Shown: one piece after another, positions 1 to 12,157 of the stretch
How positions within the stretch are numbered: position 1 is the stretch's first letter
Layout of the letters: every line of letters starts with the position of its first letter
Assembly: GCF_033807715.1 (NCBI RefSeq)
Contig: NC_084599.1
Location: forward strand, 7,823,125 to 7,887,124
DNA: 64,000 nucleotides
From: Cololabis saira
Taxonomy: Eukaryota > Chordata > Actinopteri > Beloniformes > Belonidae
Reading direction: 5' to 3'
Notes under the pieces: generated by a model
Told to the model about the DNA's origin: nothing
The model's database searches: none
The model's input: the letters and a program-made list of their open reading frames with translations, nothing else
Translations under genes and position numbers: made by a program

Positions 1-595
1 GTAGGCTACGCCGTCTACGCAGGAGCCTAATGCACTGGTAAGATGCGCACAACATTGATCATTTTTGCAGATCTCCCGTGCATCACAGAACTTTGATCCA
101 GTTTGCCTGAACCGAGACGTCTTATGGGCTCCCTCGTCAGCCTCCACGGCCGGGAGAGTGCTGCTCATCTATGTTTTAGATACCTGTCCCAGTTAAACTA
201 ATGGGGCTTATCTTCCCAGAGCCACCGTTGTACGTCATCGCCCCCAGAATACATTGCGCAGGTAGAACATGGCGCCTCCCGCAGGTCAAAATATGTAATA
301 AACATTGTAGATTTTTAAAGCAATTAGATTATTTTATGTGTTTCTAACAACATATTTTAGTATAAGAGAACAATTGTGGCTAATTAGGGACTACATGTCT
401 TAATATGCAGGGTTCCCTTTAAGTTCAGTTCATTACCTCCTAATATCGCTGTGTAAGCTAATACATGGGGATTGATTGGAGTCAGGAAGCCAAAAGTAAA
501 AATGTAGATGGAATAAAATAAAAGAATAAAACTCACAAACCCAAAGCCTCCAGTGTGTGTTAGATGACTGAACTGCAGAAATAAAACTACTGATA
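1..595. other. No gene; possible old DNA-transposon remnant at the left edge
   Basis: No convincing exon. The GC-rich first 290 bases (GTAGGCTACGCCGTCTACGC at the edge) resemble fish DNA-transposon ends but no partner end is visible in the window. 300-590 is AT-rich and featureless. Confidence 0.3.
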
Positions 596-1160
596 CCCCT
601 TTTCCACCAAACCGGTTCCAGGGCTGGTGCTTGTCCACAACTCGTTCAACTTGCCAACCAGCTGAGAACCGGTTTGCTTTTCCACAGCTTGGCGTGCTAA
701 GGGGAGCCACGTCATTACGTCACTGGAAACGTTGTGGCTTTACATGGCTGCGTTTGCATTGGTGCATAGCAACAACTATGGACAACCTTGCGGTTGTATA
801 GGCGGTGCTTCTGGCTTTACGCTGCTTCATTGTGAGCAGAAAACAGTAGATCCAATGCCCAAGGACAGGTTGTCTCCTCCACAGACCACTGCTGCTTTGC
901 TGGATCCATACTTCCTCGCTTATAGTGTCTGCTAAAATGACAGTAGTAGTATTTGAAAATGTCGCCGTCTTTCAGTCTTGCTATTGCTGTTGGTCTAAAC
1001 AACTCCGCCCTCTGCTTACGTAAGCGCTTCTTTCCTCTAGCCCAGCAGAGAGTTGGTGCTACCTTGGAACCGGTTTTTCTGGCCCGGAGCCAGTTCTTTG
1101 TTGGGGGAAACAGAAACCCCGGTTCCAAATTCAGCACTGGAACCGGTTTGGTGTAAGGAG
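596..1160. mobile_element. Non-autonomous TIR DNA transposon
   Basis: Ends are inverted: CCACCAAACCGGTTCC near 610 and GGAACCGGTTTGGTGTAAGG at 1138-1157. A TA dinucleotide flanks each end (594-595, 1161-1162), which could be a 2-bp target duplication. A second internal GGAACCGGTTTTTCTGGCCC near 1068 makes the right end partly duplicated. No transposase frame is present; the overlapping short open frames on both strands are by-products of the repeat. Superfamily undecided. Confidence 0.6.
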
Positions 1161-1541
1161 TATGTGAGGACATCTGGTTTCGAGAGAGGCTGTAACACAC
1201 AAGCACCATTGGTGATGAAAATATTATCTTGGAATGAAGATGATAAACATTTTGATAATACAGTATATTGAAAACCAGTGATGACACTACCTTGCATGTT
1301 CACCTGCAGACTCTATAAGCTAGTGCTCTGCTCTCAGCCAGAGGTGGAGCATTTTAAAATGACGCTGACTCTGTACCTAGCGGTGGCCACTTCAGTACAG
1401 GGTTACTTAACCCGATGAATCGATGGTGGATACATCTGTGGAAATCCTGTTATCCAGAACTTTCACCAACTGAAAACATTTGGAAGCAAAAGCACTACAA
1501 TATTTGCTTTTTACAGCGTCCCACCTTTTTGGGAGTTAAGG

Positions 1542-3354
1542 TATGGAGCTAGAACAGTCTCATCATTCACAAATGCACAGGACAAGTTTTACAAATGCAC
1601 GGACCGATTTGAAAATACACACACCGTTTCACACGTGCACAGGACAAGTTTTACAAATGCACAGACCGATTTGCAAATACACACACAGTTTCACACGTGC
1701 ACAGAACAATTCACACGTGCACAGGACAAGATTCACAAATGTATTTTTGATGCACACACAAATATAACCTGATTTACAAATGTTTTTTTGTCTGTGAGCT
1801 GCGCTGGATTTGTGTGTGAGTTTTGAGACTCCCCTGACGTGACTAGATCCACAAATGGGTTTTTTTTAACACGGAAGGATCTGCAACCAATCAGATTAAA
1901 GGGGCGGATACACCTGCTGTTTGAACTGCGTTAGCGCTGTTCACTGAGAAAAGTGATTAATATTTCAAGTTAGTGGAGTAAAGATAAAAAACAGTTACAG
2001 GAGATAAAATATAAATAAACAGGATGGAGAGGAGATCACTGCTGCTTTTCTTGTGATCCCGGTAAATAAAACAGCGTGATTGGAGATGGTTTGTGGGGCT
2101 GTTCAACCAGAGCCGTCGGGAGAGCTCTTAGTCCTGCCGATGCAGCAACTGATGATGAGAAACAGTGGAGATTTTTATATATTTGCTCTGTTTGGTTTCA
2201 CGAAGTATTACTGTCCCGCTGATTGAGCTCAGAACCAGACAGACCGCAGCAGAGGCTGCGCTGCCTGACGGGGACGAGCTGCAGCGCAGGTGGAGCAGCA
2301 GCGCATGTCAGGAGATTAATTTACTGAAATATCTGGAGTAAAGTCGGTATCAGTCGACTGATAACCGAAGAACCTCTGTATCCAGCTCAGATGTTCGGTG
2401 ATCGGTGGACTAAACCCCGACCAGCATCATCACGGCTGCATCTTCCCATGAGCATGAATGTGCACCGGGACTGTGTTGATCTGCCGCCGCTGTTTTGACA
2501 CATGTTTGTCTCTGTGTGGTGACAATGTCACATCATGAATGTGAGGATAACAGCTGCTTGTTTCTGACCTCCGTGTCTGGTCACTGGTCAGCTGGTCTGA
2601 CCGGGACCAGCGCCGCTAGTGGACAGAGCCAGAACACGACTGCAACAATATTCACCCCCGTCAACAGGCTCGTTCTCCTGAAAGACACCTGTAGTTCAAA
2701 TACATAAATATCTCCGCTGTTTTTCATCATCAGTTCCTGCATCGGCAGGACTTGTAGTCTCCTGACAGCTCTGGTTGAACAGCCCCACAAACCATCTCAG
2801 ATCGCGCTGTTTTATTTACCGGGATCACAAGAAAACCAGAACAGTGATCTCCTCTCCATCCTGTTTATTTATCTTTTATCTCCTGTTGATGTTTATTTAT
2901 CTTTTACTGCACCAACTCCAAATATTAATCACTTTTCTATGTGAACAGCGCTAACGCAGTTCAAACAGCAGGTGTATCCGCCCCTTTAATCTGATTGGTT
3001 TAGAGTGAATCGTCCCCCACGTGGGGTGCGCTCTTATGATTGGCTGGAACAAATGAAGACATCTGATTGGTTGCAGATCCTTCCGTGTTAAAAAAAAACC
3101 CATTTGTGGATCTAGTCACGTCAGGGGAGTCTCAAAACTCACACACAAATCCAGCGCAGCTCACAGACAAAAAAATATTTGTAAATCAGGTTATATTTGT
3201 GTGTGCATCAAAAATACATTTGTGAATCTTGTCCTGTGCACGTGTGAATTGTTCTGTGCACGTGTGAAACTGTGTGTGTATTTGCAAATCGGTCTGTGCA
3301 TTTGTAAAACTTGTCCTGTGCATTTGTGAATTATGAGACTGTTCTAGCTCCATA
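1542..3354. mobile_element. 1.8 kb foldback (long inverted repeat) DNA element
   Basis: The left end TATGGAGCTAGAACAGTCTC is mirrored at the right by GAGACTGTTCTAGCTCCATA. Identical 6-bp TTAAGG copies flank it (1536-1541 and 3355-3360), so both ends are intact. The arms are about 650 bp each (left about 1542-2200, right about 2700-3354) with a central spacer near 500 bp. The outer parts of both arms hold degenerate subrepeats of the type CACAAATGCACAGGACAAG or ACACGTGCACAG. The right arm carries about 55 extra bases near 3006-3060 (CACGTGGGGTGCGCTC) absent from the left arm. No transposase is encoded, so it must be mobilised in trans. Confidence 0.85.
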
Positions 3355-3360
3355 TTAAGG

Positions 3361-4264
3361 TTGGACGACACATTGATATGAAAAAACTAACGTCTACGTT
3401 TTCAAAGCCAACTTTCAGCTTGCTTGGCAACATTAGCATTTAGCAAACTTCTGCAGATGGTCGACGCCGAGGGCCGTTGACTTCGTGTCTTCCGCTGAAG
3501 CCGTGACGTGAGAAGCTTTGAGGAAACCATCTAGAGAGATTCCCGTGTTTCTTCAGGTAGCGAGTCGTCTGCTCTGGTGGTCCATTTACACGTCGTGTAT
3601 CAGTCAGAACCTCTGAAATGGTTCAGGTTCTTACTCTAAAACTAAAGATTTGGGAATTTTAGAGTGTGCAAAGCATTGAAAACAAATTGTTCTCCGCCTT
3701 CATTTGCCACCATCTTGGGGTTTTTTTTGTCATAAAATGTATGCCAGACACTTTCACAGGCCACATGTGTACTGTGACAGCTTGAAGGTAAAAACATCCT
3801 CTACTGCTGAGTAGGTGTCTCTGCAGTCTAACTCGTAAGAATGGTCACTCGCTATTAACGCTGCTGGGTCGCCATGTGCAGACTGAACGGGTGGCGGGTT
3901 CGGAATGACAGAAATGTTCTCATCACTCTCTTTCTCTTTCAGTATGTGTGTGAGTGTTCATGACCATGTTGCTTCCAGACTGTCAGTGTGCTTCTGTGGG
4001 AGACAATAATTCAGCTTTGAGTGGTTCTTCGTTCTCAGGATCGTCAGGAGACACTGATAATTAACATATTATGAACTAAATACAGGATTTTGTTTTGTTT
4101 CTGAAGTAAACAAACTGAAATAAATAAATAAATGACAACCTCACCTTGCAATGATGGACTTATTTATAAAACTGGTTATCTATTGTTACAAAGTACTGTA
4201 ATAACATGCTCACGGCTTATGTTTATAAGTTAAGGAAATCGTTATGAGATAGTTTGATCATAGT
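3361..4264. other. No gene recognised
   Basis: Unique-looking sequence with a short AATA run near 4120. No exon, RNA gene or recognisable repeat was seen. Confidence 0.4.
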
Positions 4265-4510
4265 GGTTTATTCATCTTAGGGCAGGTCGTCATTCAGGTG
4301 GTGGAGATGTGCTTTTCTCATATGAAGGTTGGTGGTTTAATGCCTGGCCCATGTGCGTGTCGGTGCCCGGCACCAATATGCATCGTACGGCAAAAAGTAC
4401 AACAATCCCTGAGTGCGTGTGTGCGAGGAGGTGAATGGGAAGCACATGAAAGCGTTACGTGGAACCTGGATAAGGTCAAATGATCCATAAAGTGTGAACC
4501 GTTTAAATAG
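4265..4510 (+). repeat. Degenerate SINE-like repeat
   Basis: The order GGTTGGTGGTTTAATGCCTGGCCC, a GTGTGTGCGAGGAGGTGAATGGG block, then an AAAGCGTT...TAAAGTGTGAACC tail parallels the body and tail of common fish SINEs. It is too decayed to name, and no clear A and B boxes remain. Confidence 0.35.
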
Positions 4511-4869
4511 TTGCAGTGCAGGGAGCATGAGGGGCGATTTTCAACGTTAGCTTAAGAAAGATCTTAATGCCACAAACTCTCACCAGTGGATTTTCCACTG
4601 TGTGAAATGTTGCAAGTTGTGTGGGGAAATTCCAGAATCTGTTAGTCATTTCCCATGCGCAAGCGCGGCTGGCGGTTTGCAGCAACATTGTTTTCAGGAG
4701 AGCCGTCTCTTCTACAACAACCCCCCTGCCCCCCCACCCCCCAACCATTTTGATGCATTTCAAAACTTTTCTCAACTAAAATACTTTTTTACCCACGAAA
4801 AGGGGGAAAAAAAACTCCATGTGCCTGAAAGGCAGGGCAGTCTTCACTGACAACATTTCTTTTTCTTTT

Positions 4870-5166
4870 TGCTCCTTCCCTCCGTGCGGCTTCCTGTCCT
4901 GACGAGCCCCAGTGCGCCGCTCTGATTGGCTCCTCTCTGTCACAACTTCCGTGCAAACGAAAACACAGGACTGTCAGCTGTGACTGAGTGCAGAAGTGCA
5001 CATATGTGGAGGTAAAACTCAAGTTTTGACACATTGATTTGTCCCCGGAGGTCTGTTTATCTGCAGCCAGAGAAAACAGAGGAACATTCACAGGAAGTGG
5101 AGGCGACTGCTGCTATCTGGGAATAATAGAGGAGTGTGGAAGAAGTTGTTTCCTAAAGACTGAAAA
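4870..5166 (+). promoter_or_regulatory. Putative promoter and 5' UTR of the RING-CH gene
   Basis: The stretch before ATG 5167 is locally GC-richer than its surroundings. It carries an inverted CCAAT box (GATTGGCTC, about 4923), ETS-type sites (CTTCCTG at 4890, ACTTCCG at 4945, CAGGAAGT at 5091) and an IRF/ISRE-like stretch, CAAACGAAAAC, near 4954. No clear TATA box is seen, which is usual for ETS/CCAAT promoters. ETS plus IRF-like sites would fit expression in blood or immune cells, but these are short motifs and may be fortuitous. The transcription start is probably between about 4960 and 5120. Confidence 0.35.
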
Positions 5167-5224
5167 ATGGGCAGTGAATACCAATCACTGACTTCAGCAG
5201 AGTCGTGCAGGACTTTGATTTCAG
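5167..5224 (+). CDS. Candidate first coding exon (1a) of the RING-CH E3 ligase gene
   Basis: Seen: an ATG in good Kozak context (A at -3, G at +4) with an in-frame TGA two codons upstream (5161-5163). It opens 19 codons starting MGSEYQSLTSAESC and ends in a clean donor, TTTCAG/GTATGT. The exon leaves one G over (phase 1). The RINGv exon at 16414 begins with AG, so splicing makes GAG (Glu) and continues in frame into the zinc finger. The peptide is short, Ser-rich and soluble, which suits a cytoplasmic N-terminus in front of a RINGv domain. The DNA just upstream looks like a promoter. Inference: this is the main start of the gene, with an 11.2 kb first intron. The alternative is exon 1b at 15331, also phase 1. 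A short ORF with a donor can arise by chance, so certainty is moderate. Confidence 0.45.
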
Positions 5225-5807
5225 GTATGTTTCTGTTTCCCTGCTAGTTTATGAGGAGCTGATTCTGCAGTAACTCCAGTAAACAGATGATCATAGACTT
5301 GTTTCAGTCTATATTGGATCTTTTCTGTTTGTTTCTTTTATTTAGATACTGATATTACAGCCTGGTTTCACTTCAGAACATGTGGTAGGCGTGTCTTGAT
5401 AAAGCTCCTCTCCTGTCAGATGGCAGTGTTTTACTTTGACGGTCGTTTTAGATGAAGATTGCTCCCAGGACATGATGGTTAACCCTAAAAAGACATTTTA
5501 ACTGATAAAAAGTAATGGATTGGTAGTGATAGAGAAGTAAAATAGTGATAGACAAGTTGGACTTTGGGGGCTTGAACTCAGGTCTTTTACTTCAGAAAGA
5601 TTCATGAATGAATGCACCACGACGAGTAGGAAAAAAGGTTGTTTTTTTTAGATTTTTGCAGATTTAAAAAGTAAAAAACAAAAAGGAAAGCAGTGATGTT
5701 GCCTATATACTTCTCACAAATGCAACTCGCAACATTTTATCTTAAGATGGATTTCCTAATCGAAAGGATTGCTGCCAAATATTACACAGCACTCACACCA
5801 TGAAAAT
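5225..5807 (+). other. Intron 1, start
   Basis: Putative intron sequence after donor GTATGT. AT-rich; no exon or known repeat was recognised. Confidence 0.4.
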
Positions 5808-6501
5808 GGCACTTTTCCACTAGCACCTACTCGGCTCTACTCATCTCAACTCGGCCTGGTTTCTTTTCCATAACAATTCAGCACCTGGAGCAGAAGTAGG
5901 AGGTTGGAGTGAAGCTGCTGTGACGTATTTGATTGTGTATCTAAAGGAAGAAGACAACAACACTAAAGATGTAGAACCTGGAGGAGATGATAGATGTGCT
6001 GCTGGGTCTGTGGCTTGTGTTTGATATCAAGTTAAAAAATGAGAGAGAGAGAAACTTCAAGCGGCGACTCTTTTAAAAAAAATGTGTTTGTCTCGGCGCT
6101 GCTGAAAAGTCAGCTGGAGCCGTGAGCAGCTATGAAGAGACAGAGCTCCTGGTAGATCTGGACGTTCCTTATCTCCCGTCTAGATCTTTTTAATTCTCTC
6201 CTCAGCACCAGGTTTATGAACATCTGACCCTCAGAGTTGGATCACGCAATAGACTTCTGCTGCCATTGCTGGTCGAATAAAATGAACAAGAATCCGTCAG
6301 AGTCTCTTTCTCTGATTTCCTCCTCCTGACTCAGACGTCTGACTCCAACCCCCCGACCAATCGGTGGCCTGTAGTGTGATGATGTCAGATACAGCCGACT
6401 CAGCAGCTTAGAACCTCGGCAGAATAGATACAGAAAAGTATCTACTCGACAAGTTAGACCCCTAGTGGAAAAGCGCAAAACCGAGTCGAGTCAAGTCGAG
6501 T
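5808..6501. mobile_element. Non-autonomous TIR transposon, copy A (right end damaged)
   Basis: It begins GGCACTTTTCCACTAGCACC and is closely similar along its length to the element at 59419-60150. Shared stretches include CCATAACAATTCAGC, GATGATAGATGTGCTGCTGG and GACTCAGACGTCTGACTCC. The expected right terminus, present in copy B, is missing: sequence stops matching after a run of CGAGTC motifs at about 6501. A similar CCCCTAGTGGGAAAG block recurs at 6948, suggesting the end was split by the insertion of 6502-6947. Confidence 0.7.
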
Positions 6502-6947
6502 CTGAAATCACAGCTTTTTTAATGTCCTCTTCATTCAGCTGGGAGGGCAGAATGCGTATTCTTTGATTTTGGCGATGTCGCCTCCTTGCCACAATAACAG
6601 CAACCATCGGTGCGTAATGCTGGGCAGATTAGCACCTTCCTTTCCAACGTATTAAATACAGACGCAATCACAATCCCTGCAATAACTTTCAGGCTTGGTA
6701 AATCTCATTGCGCGTGGTAAATGAACCTATTTGCATTTTCCCCTCCCAGTATTTAGCGCTTTCTGGCGGGTACGCCCCATATTGATTATTCATCAGGGCA
6801 AAAGTACTAAATGAACAGCGTGTGCTATTTTGCTCATTTGAGAGGCGCAGTCCTCTTTGCACGCTGTTAGTAGATCAGCTTGCACATTGGTTTGCGGGTG
6901 CTGTCAAGTTTGCACACGTTTTTGCGCAAACCTTTAGTAAATCAGGC
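6502..6947. mobile_element. Nested MITE-like insertion ending AAACCTTTAGTAAATCAGGCC
   Basis: The right end TTTGCGCAAACCTTTAGTAA is a terminus seen in many fish DNA repeats. The copy-A transposon signature CCCCTAGTGG lies on both sides (about 6459 and 6948), consistent with insertion into or next to that element. The left terminus is not clear. Confidence 0.4.
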
Positions 6948-7204
6948 CCCTAGTGGGAAAGAACCAAACCGAGTGGAGGCGAGTCAGTAACTGTTTTGAT
7001 AAATCTGTCACATTTAAATGTAAAACCTTGATTTTGCTTAATTTCTCTCTTACCGTTAACAGAACAAAACAAAAACTAAAAACACCTCACACATGTACAA
7101 AGTCAGCGAGTGAACTCTTAAATCTGAAAGCCTAAGATAGCGTAAGTAGTTAGAAGGCATCACGATACATGAGCAGAGGAAATGTCCTTCTCACCTATCA
7201 TTAG

Positions 7205-8995
7205 TTATGGGCATGCCAAGTAATGGCATGACCATATTGCAATCGTCCAGAATGGCCCAAAGGGCAATGTTGCTAGCATTTTGCTAACAAGCTAAAGTCG
7301 CAAAAGTCCCACGTCACACCAGCGGGTGTACAGCATGACCCCGCACTGATGTGGAAAAAAAAAATCCCCAAAAACTAAAACACGTCCGAAAAAATGAGGA
7401 AAAACATGAAAATGAAGGCGATATATTGGTATACAGAAAAGTTTCCCTTTTCTTATTATTCTTATTATTCCGCACTTTTTTTCGTCCGTTAATACGGCCC
7501 GAACCGCAACGTGCACCCATGCATGGCATACATCGTTGGATGCGTGTCCATCGTGATTCGATGGGTATTACTTTTCTCAGTAATAGGGGTTACCGTGGCA
7601 ACGCTAGTTGCCAAAAAGCAAAAAAAAAGGCGAAAATTCCCGCGCTTATTGCTCGGCCGAACTTTATCGTAGAGACATCGTTCAAACTTTGAAACACTCG
7701 GCCCGATAGTCTTTAAAGGACCATACAACTACATCATTCTAGTTATTACGGTTTTTGCGATATTTAACTTTCAATTTAAAAAAAAAATCTCTTTTATTTT
7801 GGACGTTTGTTGCTAGGCAACGGTTTATCGTACAGACATCATTACAACATTGACAAACCCGGGACGCTTTGTACTGCAACATATTTTAGTCTCGTCAAGC
7901 TAGCTATTACGGTTTTTGAGATATTACACGTTGCTCATTTTGACGCTAACGGAATTTTGGACGCTTGTTGCGCGGCAACGCGATATCGTAGAGACTTTGG
8001 TTCAACGTTAAAATACTCAGCTTGATGTGGACTACAACATACTGAGGTCTCATTACGCTGTCGTTTACAGCTTTTGAGATATTGAAGCCAAATTGTCCCA
8101 TTCTATCCTATGGGGCTTGTTACTATGGCAAAAAAAACCAATGCATTTGTATGGGGGACCATGTGAATAAACAATCTGTTAATGCTGTCCGAACCGGAAC
8201 GTGCACCCATGCATGGCATACATCGTTGGATGCGTCTCCATCGTGCCTCGATGAGCATTACTTTTCTCAGTCAAAAGTGTTACCGTGGCAACGCTAGACG
8301 CCAAAAAGCAAAAAAAAAGGCGAAAATTCAGACGCTTATTGCTCGGTCGAACTTTATCGTAGAGACATCGTTCAAACTTTCAAACACTCGGCCCGATTGG
8401 CACTAACGGACCCTACAAGCTCATTATGCCAATTATTAAAATTTTTGCGATATTGACCTTTAATTTTTCTTTTTTATTTCCATTTGACTTTGGACGCTTG
8501 TTGCTAGGCAACAGATTATCGTAGAGACATCGTACAAATGTCCCCTGACTCGGCACGCTGTGGACTTCAACATACTCAAATCTCATGAAGCTGGTATTTA
8601 AGGAAATTTTATGTCAAAATCCAGGCCAAATGGCCCCATTCATTCGGATGGGGTTTTGTACCATGGTGAAAAAAAAAACCTATCCGTTAACGTAGCCTGA
8701 ACCAGAACGTGCACTCATGCATGGCATACATCGTTACATGCGTCTCCATCTTGCCTCGATGGGCATTACTATTCTCAGTCAAAAGCGTTACCATGGCAAT
8801 GCTAGATGCCAAAAAGTGCGCCCCATTAATAACTATTGGGAGCACAGGAATGAATGAAATACAAGCGTAAAAACACCTCAAGCTGACATAGAACCACCCC
8901 GAACACAACCACTACAGCCCCAAACCAAAGCAGCGAGAGGGGACGAATGGGCGGTAGGGCATGCCCATATCAAAATTTCCAGAAATTTTCTAGTT
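7205..8995. repeat. Large composite repeat with three diverged internal units
   Basis: A block with CGTGCACCCATGCATGGCAT, ACATCGTTGGATGCGTCTCC, TTACCGTGGCAACGCTAG and TTATCGTAGAGACATCG recurs three times, at about 7497, 8189 and 8701. This gives units of about 690 and 510 bp. Each unit also carries GGACGCTTGTTGCTAGGCAAC. The outer edges are roughly inverted (TTATGGGCATGCC near 7206 against GGGCATGCCCATA near 8960), so the whole block may be one mobile element with internal tandem units. No protein is encoded; open frames in it repeat with the unit. Class unknown. Confidence 0.6.
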
Positions 8996-11900
8996 AGGTG
9001 TTGCACTTGTTTGGGCTTTAGTGCATGTTTTCTTTAAATGTGATGTCAAAAGCCAGCAGTGAGGCAAGGGCTGCACATGTTTTGACACAGCAAGAACAGC
9101 CGTATATTTAATACTTTAGAAAGACATACTTTAACTAAGTGAGCCAAAGTTTGGGTCAAAACCATGTAAACAGAGCTGTGAAATTCAAGCTGCTGCAGAT
9201 ACGGCACCGTAGAAATGATATGCACTTACTGTGAAGTAAAAGGGACAATCAGACTTTAGATTCATTTTCATTTTCATTTCAAATTGAATCATCTGAAGCA
9301 TCAAAACCGTGATTTCCCTGTACTGTTATGTGGCTGATTGTGTGCCTGACAGAAGGAAGGTTTCCCCTTGGAACTGCGGCCGATGTCTTTCTTTGTGAAG
9401 AAATATTAGGCTGATTCTTAGTTGACAATAAAAGTTCCTGATGGATGTGGCCCTGTGGCCTGTGACGGACTGGTGACATCACCGGGGCCTCGATGCTTGT
9501 AGACTACGAGTGGATATCAGAAGACATCAAATCTCATGGATCCCAATAAAATAAAATAAAATCTTATTCACCAATAAACAAACAATTAGGAAAGTGCGAT
9601 GAGAGAGGAAAAACAAGGTCTTCAACTTAAATCTGTCCTGAAATGATTTAACTGAATTCTTCTGCACTGATTCATTTCATTAAGCAGTTTGGTCACGTAG
9701 CATTCAGATAGAAATAAAAAACTCCACTTCTGCGCGTCAACTGCATTTTCAGATGGAGGAAAAAGCTTCTAATAACCAGGAATGTCTGGGTTTTTTTTTA
9801 AAAGACATATTTCCATAATAATATCAATCTGTTTACTTCAACATTTCTCAAACCGGCTGACTTGATTCTTATGGAATGCAAATACGAGTCATTTAACTTG
9901 AATCTGGTATTTACAGTTTGCTGAAACGATTACACCTGTACGATGTGATACGATACAGGAGCTGCTGAAGTTTCACACTTGTAGGAAAGTTGTTGCGAGG
10001 GCTCAGGTTTGTACATCTGTTCTTCATTGTGAAAGAGACCAGCGATGATTTACTCTCCCATTCCAGAGATGCTAATCAGAAAGATGGATATTCTGACTCT
10101 AGAAAATGTGCTTTCTGGCCCTAAAATCTTCATCCATCTCCAATCCCGCTGATGTCCTGAATCACAATTGGCATCAAACAACAAAGTAGCGGTGGAGGGA
10201 AAGTCATTGTTTAGGCAGCAGCTAGACAAGCTTTAGGCCTGAGCCTGGAAATTCATGACATCCCTGGTGTCAGCTTACAAGTCCACCAACCCCCACCCAA
10301 TAACGGCCCACCCCCCACTGCAGCCAGATGGCTGCCACACAGGCCGTCTCTTGCCCAGACCATGCTGATTTCCCATCATTCTTGTCTTAATGAGGTCGTT
10401 AGCATTGCAGTGGACAATTAAATTATCCAAAATCTGGCATTTTCCTCACATGTTTACTTTCTAGTGCACAGTACTAGCGCTGCGGATACTTCAGAAAACA
10501 CCGCTCAATGTGACTGCAGCTGTTTGAGACGAGGCTCTCTTTCCCGGTGCCATCTTCAACCCACGTGACTCGTGCATGGGATATTAAGCCATGAATTAAA
10601 AAGGAAGGAGAAAACAGAATCACAGACTAATGGAAAGCCGTGTTCGGGAGCGCCAGGCTGCATCGACAAGAGCTGTTGACAGAACTGGTTGCTGCAGCCT
10701 CATCAGTAATAACAGCGTCACCCTTTGTAGAAACAATGCAGCCCAGAGCGGCGGCTGCTGCACAGAGGGTGTTTTGTTAGCTGTTAAATCGTGCAGAGCG
10801 GGCGTCTTCAGCCAGTTAGTCGAGCAGCCTCCTTCATGTGGAACACAACCGTAATACTGACACTGCTGACAGTTAATTACGGGAGTCACAGATCACGCAG
10901 ATGTGTCAGCTCAGCCGCGATTGACATGCCACATGTTTACATCTCTGTTGTAATGCTGTTTCTAGTTATTTTCCCAGCTTGCAGTGCTGTTATTTAGTCG
11001 CAGAAGTGCCTCCGGGCTTGCCATAATGATCGTAAAAGCAGCACAGATTCAGGGGAGTGAAACGCTAAAAAGGACTTGTGGGTATAATTGGAGAACCTGC
11101 CATCCCAGTAACTTAAGAAATATTTGAGGTCAGGCTGTTGAATCATGCAGACTCTGTCTTAGATAGACCATGGGTCTCTGTAGGTATGTTTCTGTACGTG
11201 GCTCCACTATTTTCTGCACACTCCTCCACACACAAAGTTATTCTGGCAGAGGCTGAACTTCAATCTCCAGGCTGAGGGCAGACGGAGAAGTAGCTACAGT
11301 AATACACGTGTTTTTGTCACTGTAGTATTTGGGAGGAGTCTCAGAGGAAGCTGCAGGCCAGGCGGTCCGTGTCAGCATCGTGGTTGGGGAGCAGGAGGCC
11401 GCCAGACGCCGCACGTTCATCTCAAAAATTAGGACTAATGAAAGACATTTTTTGAAAAGAGAGGAAAAGTTGGAGAGGTTTCTCTCGCTCCCAGCTTGTC
11501 TCAGACACGTCAGCGCTCGCAGAGGTGCTGCACATGCCTGGTCAGTAATAAAATCTGCTAACACAGATTGCGGTGGGTTACATTAAAGAGCCTTTGATTA
11601 AAAAGTTTTTTCATGTGGAAATAGATCATTCACCCCGAGCGATGTTGCTCAGCGAGAGGCCCAGAGGAGACAGCAGCTTCTGAGGCAGCAGTTTACGCCG
11701 ACTCTGGCGAGCTCATACGGGACAGCCGGCCCTCGCTGCCGTCTCCCAGTCTCTTAATGGGATGAAACCAACGATCCTGGCTCCTGGCTAAACTATTCAC
11801 TATTTAACTTCAAAGCTGCTGTTGGGGAATCATGGCATCAGACTGTATTGGCAAAGTTTGATGTGAAATCAACAACAAAGCACAAAAAAACAAAACAAAA

Positions 11901-12109
11901 CCACCTTTCTTTAACAAGCATTAGGCATTGAGTTTGAAGAGAGTGATAGCAAATGATGTTTTTAACAGTTCCAACCTGATGAAGCATTTAACAGTGAACA
12001 GCTGACTGTGTTTCAGCTGTTGACTGGACACTGAGTACCGCACCTACGACACAGCACATACAACACCGTGTATACTGCACACCGCTTATATAGAGGGTCT
12101 GCATTGATG
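8996..12109 (+). other. Intron 1, repeat-poor part
   Basis: No exon, tRNA or recognisable transposon. There is a short ATAAA run at 9545-9562. Some parts (about 10370-10450 and 11560-11830) are low-repeat and could be conserved noncoding DNA, but nothing in a single sequence proves it. Confidence 0.35.
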
Positions 12110-12157
12110 TCACTTTCCCACTGGACCAGCCCGCCTTACTCGCACTGAGTGGCAAAA

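Noticed and set aside
7351..7692. 113-codon + frame and its - strand partners
   Set aside because: Inside the 690-bp-unit repeat; the matching frame in the next unit (8182-8406) is shifted and shorter.
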